NCBI RefSeq assembly: GCF_003955665.1
Contig: NZ_RXHU01000040.1
Span: forward strand, 1-48,996
Origin: Paenibacillus whitsoniae
Lineage (GTDB): Bacteria > Bacillota > Bacilli > Paenibacillales > NBRC-103111
Length of the DNA: 48,996 bases
Reading direction: 5' to 3'
The position numbers and the translations under genes were made by a program. The notes below the pieces were generated by a model. It was given only the letters and a program-made list of their open reading frames with translations, had not been told where the DNA came from and made no database searches. Of this stretch, positions 14,867 through 21,752 are shown piece by piece. Positions within the stretch are counted from its first letter, which is position 1. Each line of letters begins with the position of its first letter.

Positions 14867-15988
14867 TCAACTCTCGATGACCGATTCGTTCGGTGCTTCC
14901 TTGGATTTCCATAATTTTCGCAGTTTGAAAGAGGCCCAATAGATGATGGGAGAAAATTCGATGCAATAAGCAAAATTGGCCCAAGCATGCATGAGAAAAT
15001 CATTCATTTCCATTTGGTTTTTCACCACATTCATCGCAAGACCCACCATGATCGCGGCAAACGGAAAAGATAACGGCCGCGTATCCTTCAGCTTGAACAG
15101 CTGCGCAAAGATGAGCACCGAAACATAGAGCAACAAACTGATCTTGATAAATAGCCCGGCGATCCAGATTGCCACTACGATCGGATCCAGATTTTCCAAA
15201 AAGTCGCCAATGCGGATGAATCGCAGCATTTCAAGAATCGGGTACGTAATTTCAGCCATTAAATGCTTATCGAATAATAAAATGCACAGCAAGTAGTAAA
15301 CTTCAAAGAAAAAGATGCTGCACAAAGAAGACAGCACCAAGGTACGCCTCGTTTTCTCCGGCTCCGCAAGAAAAGGAAAAATAAATAGAATGAGAAACAT
15401 TTCGCCAAACCACGGGATAAACGGATAGCTGCCATAAGCCAACTGACTTGCATCGAAATTGGTGATCAGCGCAATGGCACTGTGGTAATTCAATTCCTTT
15501 CCCACCAGAAACGGCACGAAAGATGCAGTTACGAAAATAACGAAGAAAAACCCTGCCGCACACCGAAAGATCGCTTCTAGACCTGAACGGACCGCAAGCC
15601 AAATCACCAGTGCGAACGAACCCCCAATTGCCCAGCTCGGCGTAGACGGCAAGTAAATCTGGATCATGAAGTCCGTCGTCTGCCTAAGAACAATACTGGC
15701 TATATGGAGGAAGAAAAAGCAATAGCACGCCATCATAGCGACGTGAAGCCATCGGCCTAGAAGATCTTTACCGTAGTGGGCTAAAAAATCGTTTGGTCTA
15801 TAGTTGGCGAATTGATAAGCAAGAAAGGCGATTGCCAAACCGCCGACATGTCCGATGATAATGATCAGCCAGCCTTGAAAGCCGGAAACGGCAGATAGCG
15901 GTCCCAGCATGAAGCCAGCGCCCGTCGAGAAATTAAAGAGTACAAACAATAAGCCAAGCTCCAGCTGACTGACCCGCTGCAACATCAT
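14867..15988 (-). CDS. Spore germination permease, GerAB/GerKB family
   Basis: 373 residues with about ten membrane segments, the B subunit of a Ger-type germinant receptor (APC-like fold; it binds the germinant and forms part of the inner-membrane receptor). The N-terminus VSQLELGLLFVLFNFSTGAGF and central SYPFIPWFGEMFLILFIFPF are typical. The ATG at 15988 (ATGATG pair) follows GGGAGGGAAAGGACC; upstream in-frame residues overlap the ribosome site and are not protein-like. Last gene of the A-C-D-B operon. The specific germinant cannot be read from sequence. Confidence 0.9.
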   Translation of the reverse strand: MMLQRVSQLELGLLFVLFNFSTGAGFMLGPLSAVSGFQGWLIIIIGHVGGLAIAFLAYQFANYRPNDFLAHYGKDLLGRWLHVAMMACYCFFFLHIASIVLRQTTDFMIQIYLPSTPSWAIGGSFALVIWLAVRSGLEAIFRCAAGFFFVIFVTASFVPFLVGKELNYHSAIALITNFDASQLAYGSYPFIPWFGEMFLILFIFPFLAEPEKTRRTLVLSSLCSIFFFEVYYLLCILLFDKHLMAEITYPILEMLRFIRIGDFLENLDPIVVAIWIAGLFIKISLLLYVSVLIFAQLFKLKDTRPLSFPFAAIMVGLAMNVVKNQMEMNDFLMHAWANFAYCIEFSPIIYWASFKLRKLWKSKEAPNESVIES

Positions 15989-16013
15989 GGTCCTTTCCCT
16001 CCCCCATTCGGTC

Positions 16014-16211
16014 TTAGAATTTGAAGAAAAAGCTGATTGCTTGATTGAACCCAGGCAAGTCACGAATCGTATAGACCGACATATCCAAAAGATAGGCGGC
16101 AAGCATACTCAAGGCGACAATCCAATACGTTCTCTTTTTCCGCCCTCTCTTGTACATGTAATGAAATTCATAGGTTCCGATTGCAACGAAGAGAATCGTC
16201 ATCAGAATCAT
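16014..16211 (-). CDS. Small two-TM protein of germinant receptor operon (D-subunit-like)
   Basis: 65 residues: a hydrophobic N-terminus (ILMTILFVAIGTYEFHYMY), a strongly basic turn (KRGRKKR, 21-27) and a second hydrophobic segment (WIVALSMLAAYLLDMSV). It sits between the C and B subunit genes. Small two-helix D proteins are known to accompany some GerA-type receptors in Bacillus and modulate the germination response; position, size and topology match, though sequence alone is weak. Start may be the ATG at 16211 or 16202. Confidence 0.65.
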   Translation of the reverse strand: MILMTILFVAIGTYEFHYMYKRGRKKRTYWIVALSMLAAYLLDMSVYTIRDLPGFNQAISFFFKF

Positions 16212-16238
16212 GCTCCGTCCCCCTCTTTACACAATTGG

Positions 16239-17408
16239 TCATTTCGCTGCCATTGAATTTTTCTCAGTGCCTGTTCGTCGAACAAAAATTTTTGAATTCA
16301 CGACAAATTCACAGTTCTTATACATTTCCCGCCACTGATTCTTGTTCTTCTCCCACACTTTCGGATAGTGCCATTCCAGAATGCGTCCAAAATTAAAGGC
16401 GTCCGCCTCTAACGCTTGCGTAGCTTTGATAGCTCTCAGGATGCGCCCGTTCAATTGCTCGGATAACATGCGTTCAAGCATGTTAATATTCTCCGGATCC
16501 AACAAGTTAAGCTGCGATTCAGATGAAATAATGTCGTCATCCGCTTCTACATCAATCGTAAACCAGATTCGATCGCCCTCAACATGCGGCTTGATGGACG
16601 CCTTTGAAGATTGAATGAGAAAGGAGATCATTTTATGATCCGTTGGCGAACGCAAGGAATTGAGCGAGCTCTTCATATTCCCTTGCATCCACAAACCGGC
16701 GCGCATCTGCATAACATCGAGTTCTCCCACCAGGACACCGGCTTTGAATACCGCCGCTCCGTCCGTTCCGACCCATGTGCTGAGCTTCCCTTTTTCGCTT
16801 ACCATTTCAATTTTGCCGATGGTCAGCATCCCTGCTACCATATCTCCTCCGCTTGCTTCGGCTTGCAAAAAGTCTTTGATTGTAGCACCGAGCGTGACAT
16901 GCCGTTGGGCATACTCACGGATGACTTCTGACGGCAGACGCTCGAACACCGGCGTTAACTTGGATATATCCTGCCCTTTCGTTGGCGAGACAAAGAGAAA
17001 ACTTTTGGAATGAAAGCTGGGCTCACGTGAAGCGAATTCCAGCATTGGGCCGATGCCTTGCTCTGCCATCTTGCGGCCCACAATGACTACCCGACAATGC
17101 CCCCATGTAATTTCACGGGATAGATCTGAGCGGATTTTTCGAATCGCCACAGCAATACTCTCCGCCCTTTTGCTCACGATCGAATAGGCGTTTCCCGTGC
17201 TAGTGTTCGTCGTCATCGCACCTGTTGCCATGCGGTTCGGCAAAGGAAAACCTAATGAAACCTCATACTGATCGTTATCCAGCCGATCGACATACATGGC
17301 TGTGACAAAAGCATTATCGTTGATTTCAATTCTAGACCAGCAACCTGTCAATAACAGCACACTGATTCCTGCTAAGGCAATCAACAGCAGTTTGCGATAG
17401 CGATGCAT
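16239..17408 (-). CDS. Germinant receptor lipoprotein, Ger(x)C family
   Basis: 389 residues. Signal peptide with lipobox LLTGC (Cys 23 is the lipidated residue), followed by the WSRIEIND motif that opens mature GerC proteins. Middle SREPSFHSKSFLFVSP and C-terminal KNQWREMYKN...FVVNSKIFVRRTG are characteristic. It anchors on the outer face of the spore inner membrane and is needed for receptor function. The start lies 2 bp after the stop of the A subunit gene, so translation is coupled. Confidence 0.93.
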   Translation of the reverse strand: MHRYRKLLLIALAGISVLLLTGCWSRIEINDNAFVTAMYVDRLDNDQYEVSLGFPLPNRMATGAMTTNTSTGNAYSIVSKRAESIAVAIRKIRSDLSREITWGHCRVVIVGRKMAEQGIGPMLEFASREPSFHSKSFLFVSPTKGQDISKLTPVFERLPSEVIREYAQRHVTLGATIKDFLQAEASGGDMVAGMLTIGKIEMVSEKGKLSTWVGTDGAAVFKAGVLVGELDVMQMRAGLWMQGNMKSSLNSLRSPTDHKMISFLIQSSKASIKPHVEGDRIWFTIDVEADDDIISSESQLNLLDPENINMLERMLSEQLNGRILRAIKATQALEADAFNFGRILEWHYPKVWEKNKNQWREMYKNCEFVVNSKIFVRRTGTEKNSMAAK

Positions 17409-17410
17409 AG

Positions 17411-18982
17411 TTAATCACCATTATCCTCTGGAATTTGTGGTCTTGGTTTATAAGCAACACGCTCCCCGCCGCTTGTTCCAAATAAGACTGGCCGCTTTCT
17501 CATCAGCCATATTGGAGCACGCATGAAAACATCCTTCCAGTCACCGAACCGGATCGGGGATGTCGGCGTAAGGTAAGGCGTACCGAAAGAGCGAAGCGTC
17601 ACCAAGTGCAAATAGATGAGAAGAATACCCAGAATGACCCCATATAGCCCCAGCGAAGCCGCCAGAAACATGACAGGGAAACGCAGAAGCCGAAACGTCA
17701 AGCCCAGATCGAAATGTGGAATAACGAACGAGGCAATCCCTGTAATCGAGACGACGATAACCATGGGTGCGGAAACGATCCCTGCTTGTACGGCTGCTTG
17801 ACCGATAACGAGAGCACCGATAATGGATACGGTTTGGCCGATCGGCTTCGGAATTCGCAATCCTGCCTCTCGCAGCGCTTCAAAGGTTAATTCCATGATA
17901 AAGGCTTCGACTATGGCGGGAAACGGTACGTTTTCCCTTGCCGCCGCCACAGCGATCAGCAGATTTGGCGGAAGCATCTCGGGGTGAAATGTCGTGACTG
18001 CGATATAGACCGACGGAAGCAAAAATGAAATTAACAGAAATAAGTAACGAATCCACCGAATCCACGTCGCCGCAACGAAGCGCTGATAATAATCTTCCGG
18101 CGACTGCAGCAGCATATACAGCGTTACCGGTGCGATAATCGGAATTGGCGTCCCGTCTACAATAACTGCGATTCGTCCTTCCAGGAGGGCGGCAGAGACG
18201 ATATCAGGCCTTTCCGTATACTGCACTTGCGGAAACGGCGAATACGGATTGTCTTCGATAAATTCTTCAATGTACGAACTGCCCAGAATAGCATCGATAT
18301 CGACACGGCCGAGTCTTTCCTTCATTTCATCGACCAGTTTTTGCTGGCACAATCCTTCGATGTAACAAATCACAACGTTGGTATTCGTATAGCTGCCAAA
18401 CTTGAATTTTTCGACCTTTAGCAGCGGATTTTTAACAATTTTACGAATCAACGACACATTAATGTCCAAGTCCTCAACGAACGCCTGCTTAGGTCCTCGA
18501 ATGACATTTTCATTCTCCGATTGTGATATCGCTCTCGTTTCTGTTGCCCGCAGGGGGAATATGACCATTTGCGGCTCATTCTCAATAAGTAGAAGGACGC
18601 CTCCTTCAAAAATATCATGCAGCGCAGCACTAACATCCTGGATCCCCTGAACGGAGGATACCGGAAGCAGTTTATGTTGTACAATTTCGGATACCATTTC
18701 GCCGGTCGACGAAAACTGCATTTTCAGCAGCAGCGGTTCCAGAATGTGCGATTGCAGCATGTCCTGGTTGACGAGCCCGTCGATAAAAATAAACACGCAA
18801 GGGTGCGATCCGATTTCACAGGTATGAAATTGGATGTCCGCGCAGTTCTTGAGCTGCTCCTCAAACCAAGGGAGCCTTGCTGCAACATCGACTTCCACTT
18901 TGGAATTCGCCGTCATTTCTGGAGGGGCCAATACTAGCCGCCCTTTTCGCTGTCTTTTGAATAATTGAGGAAAAAACATCAT
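17411..18982 (-). CDS. Germinant receptor A subunit, GerAA/GerKA family
   Basis: 523 residues: a soluble N-terminal half (to about 300) and a C-terminal half with four to six membrane segments. FIDGLVNQ, YIEGLCQ, LEGRIAVIVDGTPIPIIAPV and the ATWIRWIRYLFLLISFLLPSVYIA stretch are hallmark GerA elements. First gene of the A-C-D-B operon, behind a sigma-G-like promoter. The frame opens with ATGATG (18982 and 18979); GGGAG six bases ahead of the second favours 18979. A-C-B order resembles gerK rather than gerA. Confidence 0.93.
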   Translation of the reverse strand: MMFFPQLFKRQRKGRLVLAPPEMTANSKVEVDVAARLPWFEEQLKNCADIQFHTCEIGSHPCVFIFIDGLVNQDMLQSHILEPLLLKMQFSSTGEMVSEIVQHKLLPVSSVQGIQDVSAALHDIFEGGVLLLIENEPQMVIFPLRATETRAISQSENENVIRGPKQAFVEDLDINVSLIRKIVKNPLLKVEKFKFGSYTNTNVVICYIEGLCQQKLVDEMKERLGRVDIDAILGSSYIEEFIEDNPYSPFPQVQYTERPDIVSAALLEGRIAVIVDGTPIPIIAPVTLYMLLQSPEDYYQRFVAATWIRWIRYLFLLISFLLPSVYIAVTTFHPEMLPPNLLIAVAAARENVPFPAIVEAFIMELTFEALREAGLRIPKPIGQTVSIIGALVIGQAAVQAGIVSAPMVIVVSITGIASFVIPHFDLGLTFRLLRFPVMFLAASLGLYGVILGILLIYLHLVTLRSFGTPYLTPTSPIRFGDWKDVFMRAPIWLMRKRPVLFGTSGGERVAYKPRPQIPEDNGD

Positions 18983-19004
18983 GAGCTCCCATATCTTTTC
19001 TTTT

Positions 19005-19034
19005 TAGCTTGCCAGAAGTCTCATTTTCTATTCA
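19005..19034 (-). promoter_or_regulatory. Sigma-G-type (forespore) promoter of the ger operon
   Basis: TGAATA (19034-19029) and CAAGCTA (19011-19005) on the minus strand with a 17-bp spacer, against a sigma-G consensus of TGMATA and CATnnTA. The start point would be about 15 bases before the first ATG, agreeing with forespore expression of germinant receptors. Confidence 0.65.
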
Positions 19035-19064
19035 TAAAACTGGAAGCTCGGTCGCCGAAAGCAC

Positions 19065-19094
19065 AAAAAGCCAACCTGATCAAATCAGATTGGC
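19065..19094 (-). terminator. Terminator of the Rrf2/methyltransferase operon
   Basis: Hairpin GCCAATCTGAT-TTG-ATCAGGTTGGC on the minus strand followed by TTTTT. It is about 70 bp past the methyltransferase stop and just outside the ger promoter. Confidence 0.8.
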
Positions 19095-19166
19095 CGCATG
19101 TATATAAGGCTTTTCCACCTATTTCGCTCGTTCAAATGTCAGCAATCCTGCCCTCTAGTCCTCGGC

Positions 19167-20060
19167 CTACTCCCGTGAAAACATGCGCTGATCTCCCAGC
19201 CGGACCAGCACTTTGCCGAAGCGTCCGCCCTCATGGGCGACGACGCGGTCATCCGGATACCGCCGCGCCAAATGCTCGGCGATGATGTCGCGCTTGCGAT
19301 CCGCATCCAGCGTGTCTGCCATGCGCAGCCAATTCATCAGCTCCTTCAGCGCTTCTTCGCGCGTCTGGATCGTTGTTTTCAATTCGCGGCTCACCAGCGA
19401 TTCGTAAGAATATCCTTTCAAATAAAGCAAATGCTGCAAATAGCCGAATTCCAGATGCGTCGACCCATAAGGTCGATCGGACACGAGCGGCCATACCTCG
19501 CCCAGCAGGCTGTTCTCCCGACCGCCGGCCATCGTGCTGATGTAGCAAAACCCTTTCGCACAGCTCAGCACCTTCTCCACGCTTGCCCAGTCCGAAACGA
19601 CCGGACACATGGAGACAAAGACAAGATCGAACGCCTGCTTCCAGCCTCTGGCTTCAATGTCGATGTCCTCAAACGCATCCGTCACAAGCTCGGTGGAACC
19701 CGGACCGTTCAGCTTCTTAGCGTTCTCCTTAAACAACTGAGCAAGTGGTTCGTTGGGCTCCACCGACGTGACATGAGCGCCGCGCTCGGCAAACGGGATG
19801 GAAAATACGCCAGAAGCTGCGCCTATATCCAGAATCGAGGCCCCCTCAAAATTAACGCCCTGCCCCTCGATCCAATTCATAATGCGCCGGCTTCGCCGCT
19901 TGCCTTCTTCATTGAACGACTGCTCGTTGAAGACAGCCGCCTTCTCATCGAACGCGCGCGTCGGGTCGACGCCCGATCGTTTCATTTTCTTCACCGCGGT
20001 ATTGGGGTCCTCCCGCCATGTCCGCTCCCATAAAGCTTCGTCAAACAGTTCCTTCGTCAC
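19167..20060 (-). CDS. Class I SAM-dependent methyltransferase
   Basis: 297 residues from a GTG. Motif I is ILDIGAASGVF (76-86), with VTSVEPNE as the acidic ribose-binding loop after beta-2 and LVFVSMCPVV as the beta-4/catalytic region. The N-terminal 60 residues (WERTWREDPNTAVKKMKRSG) form a helical cap. Substrate is not evident; the MCPVV stretch resembles small-molecule methyltransferases in metal or cofactor loci, a weak hint. The GTG lies 11 bases after an AAAGGAGGT site located inside the Rrf2 gene, and overlaps that gene by 20 bp. Third gene of the flavoprotein-Rrf2-methyltransferase operon. Confidence 0.82.
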   Translation of the reverse strand: MTKELFDEALWERTWREDPNTAVKKMKRSGVDPTRAFDEKAAVFNEQSFNEEGKRRSRRIMNWIEGQGVNFEGASILDIGAASGVFSIPFAERGAHVTSVEPNEPLAQLFKENAKKLNGPGSTELVTDAFEDIDIEARGWKQAFDLVFVSMCPVVSDWASVEKVLSCAKGFCYISTMAGGRENSLLGEVWPLVSDRPYGSTHLEFGYLQHLLYLKGYSYESLVSRELKTTIQTREEALKELMNWLRMADTLDADRKRDIIAEHLARRYPDDRVVAHEGGRFGKVLVRLGDQRMFSRE

Positions 20061-20478
20061 TCGACATCTGACCTCCTTTAAAAAGTAAGCTGCTCCGCTT
20101 TGCCAATTCCCCCAGCGTCTGGCTGCGCAAATGCGTCTCCATTTTCGCTTCGGCTTCCAGCACGATCTGCTGAACCTGGCACTCCGGCCCATGATCCAGA
20201 CTGCAGTCGAACAAGGACGCCGTCCCTTCAATCGCATGAATAATATCGAGGAACGACACCGATTCCCAGTTTCGTTTCAATCGGTACCCGCCGTTCGCGC
20301 CCGACGCCGATTCGACCATGCCAGCTTTGACAAGCTTGGTTAAAATCTTGGATAAATACGTCGGCGACACCTGAAATTTATCTGCGAGCAGCTGCACACC
20401 CAGCGGTTTATCCGGACCGACGACCGATAAAAACAGCATCGTATGCAGCGCATAATCCGTCGCTTTCGAATATTTCAT
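20041..20478 (-). CDS. Rrf2 family transcriptional regulator
   Basis: 145 residues. MKYSKATDYALHTMLFL and the winged helix LADKFQVSPTYLSKILTKLVKAGMVES followed by the GANGGYRL wing are textbook Rrf2. The sensing loop carries two cysteines (LFDCSLDHGPECQV, 91-104) where IscR/NsrR have three for an iron-sulfur cluster, so it may sense thiols, redox state or a partly protein-ligated cluster. Flanked by a flavoprotein with a CPYC motif (30 bp upstream) and a methyltransferase (overlapping). The operon promoter contains a long palindrome that is the natural target. Confidence 0.9.
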   Translation of the reverse strand: MKYSKATDYALHTMLFLSVVGPDKPLGVQLLADKFQVSPTYLSKILTKLVKAGMVESASGANGGYRLKRNWESVSFLDIIHAIEGTASLFDCSLDHGPECQVQQIVLEAEAKMETHLRSQTLGELAKRSSLLFKGGQMSSDEGTV

Positions 20479-20508
20479 CTCAGCTCTTCTCCTTGCTTAT
20501 CGTCTTCG

Positions 20509-21414
20509 TTATTCCTGAAACGCTTCTTCCATCAGCGCCGTGTTGACGCCCATAGCTGCCATGCTGCCGGATGCCGCTGCCGTGATCAGCTGCGCCCCCA
20601 TGCCTGTCGCGGCTTCTCCTGCGGCGAATAAGCCGGGCACCGAGCTTTCGCCGAGTTCATTTGTCTTGATGCCGCCCCACTCGTTCGTGTCAAATCCTAG
20701 CGAAGCGAAGCGCACCGTGTGCGGCGTCCATTGCGGCATGACGAAGCCGCCACTGCGGGCAAGCCTTGTGCCGTCCGTCCACTCCACTTCCGTCAGCTTG
20801 CCCTGCTCGCTGTGCAGTGCCGCCACGCGCTGCTCGGTTACGCGGATTCCCTTGGCGCTCAGCTGGCGCTTCTGCTCGTCATCCAAAACCTGGGTCCCGT
20901 TCGTACATATGACGACATCGCGGCTCCAACCAAACAGCAGCTTCGCAATATGAAAAATGCGCGGATGATCGCCGATCGCTATGAGCGCTTGATCGCGCAG
21001 CTCCCAGCCATCGCAGTATGGGCAGTGGAACACGCTCGTGCCGTATACATCCCCAACGCCCGGCAGATCCGGGAGTGTTTCATCCAAGCCTACAGCCAGC
21101 AGCACTTTTCGCGCCCGAATCGGTTCGGACCCTTCCACAACAACTGTAAAGGTGCCTTGTTCTTTTATAATTTCCGTAACAGGCACCGCATAATGCTGGA
21201 CCGACGGATATTTCAGCACGTCCGCGTACGCCTTACGGCGAAATTCGGACGGCGTCACGCCATCCTGTGTGATAAAGCCATGCGAAGCATGCGTCACCCG
21301 GTTTCGCGGCCGGTTATTGTCGCATAGCGCTACCGTTCTCCTTGCTCGTCCTAATACCAATGCGGCATTCAGCCCAGCCGGGCCGCCGCCAATAATGGCG
21401 CAATCGTAGATCAT
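20509..21414 (-). CDS. Thioredoxin-reductase-like NAD(P)/FAD oxidoreductase
   Basis: 301 residues, the size of low-molecular-weight thioredoxin reductase. FAD motif IIGGGPAG (7-14), redox pair HCPYCDGWE (Cys 131 and 134), and C-terminal VPGLFAAGEAATG FAD site. The NAD(P) domain motif is altered (IAIGDHPR in place of GxGxxA), as in the YpdA-like or ferredoxin-reductase-like subgroup, so thioredoxin itself may not be its partner. First gene of an operon with Rrf2 and methyltransferase genes; AAAGGAGG precedes the ATG and a consensus promoter lies upstream. Confidence 0.86.
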   Translation of the reverse strand: MIYDCAIIGGGPAGLNAALVLGRARRTVALCDNNRPRNRVTHASHGFITQDGVTPSEFRRKAYADVLKYPSVQHYAVPVTEIIKEQGTFTVVVEGSEPIRARKVLLAVGLDETLPDLPGVGDVYGTSVFHCPYCDGWELRDQALIAIGDHPRIFHIAKLLFGWSRDVVICTNGTQVLDDEQKRQLSAKGIRVTEQRVAALHSEQGKLTEVEWTDGTRLARSGGFVMPQWTPHTVRFASLGFDTNEWGGIKTNELGESSVPGLFAAGEAATGMGAQLITAAASGSMAAMGVNTALMEEAFQE

Positions 21415-21439
21415 GATGGTCTCGCCTCCTTTTACGTAT

Positions 21440-21468
21440 ATTATAGACTCTTAATATCTATAATTCAA
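21440..21468 (-). promoter_or_regulatory. Sigma-A promoter with palindromic operator (probable Rrf2 site)
   Basis: TTGAAT (21468-21463), 17-bp spacer, TATAAT (21445-21440) on the minus strand. TTATAGA-N9-TCTATAA, a perfect 7-bp inverted repeat (21441-21463), spans the spacer and overlaps both boxes, so occupancy would block RNA polymerase. AT-rich dyads of about 23 bp fit Rrf2-family operators. Confidence 0.75.
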
Positions 21469-21563
21469 CTAAGTAAAGTGAATATTTTTTTCCAGCGGCA
21501 GGGTTTTCCCAGGCAGATAGGGAATACAATACCACTATCCTTACATAGCAAGGGAGGTCAACC

Positions 21564-21695
21564 ATGGAGCCGAACGATCAAGAAACTGTGGCGAACGACA
21601 CAATTCTCGCCAGCGGGCTGGATATTGACGACGATGAGGACGATGATGAGCATCATGGCGCTTTTCAGCAAGGACCGCGCGTGGTGTATCGCTAA
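21564..21695 (+). CDS. Small acidic protein, 43 residues
   Basis: Encodes 43 residues, strongly acidic in the middle (DIDDDEDDDEHH) with a hydrophilic tail ending PRVVYR. AGGGAGGT lies four bases before the ATG, a strong initiation signal, and a terminator follows directly, so it is a monocistronic gene rather than a chance frame. Not recognised. Small acidic proteins of this size in spore formers are often sporulation-associated, but nothing here proves that; the upstream TACAAT (21525) lacks a good -35. Confidence 0.65.
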   Translation: MEPNDQETVANDTILASGLDIDDDEDDDEHHGAFQQGPRVVYR

Positions 21696-21704
21696 TAATC
21701 AGTC

Positions 21705-21750
21705 AGGGACAGAACTCCAGCCTTCCAAGCTGGTTGTTACTGTCCCTTTT
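21705..21750 (+). terminator. Terminator of the small acidic gene
   Basis: AGGGACAG/CTGTCCC outer arms with an inner CCAGC/GCTGG pair, followed by TTTT. Placed 9 bp after the stop and just before the convergent icmF stop. Confidence 0.75.
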
Positions 21751-21752
21751 CT

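Noticed and set aside
21521..21550. Sigma-G-like promoter (GGAATA-N17-CATAGCA) for the small acidic gene
   Set aside because: The predicted start would fall inside the ribosome binding site, leaving it untranslatable.
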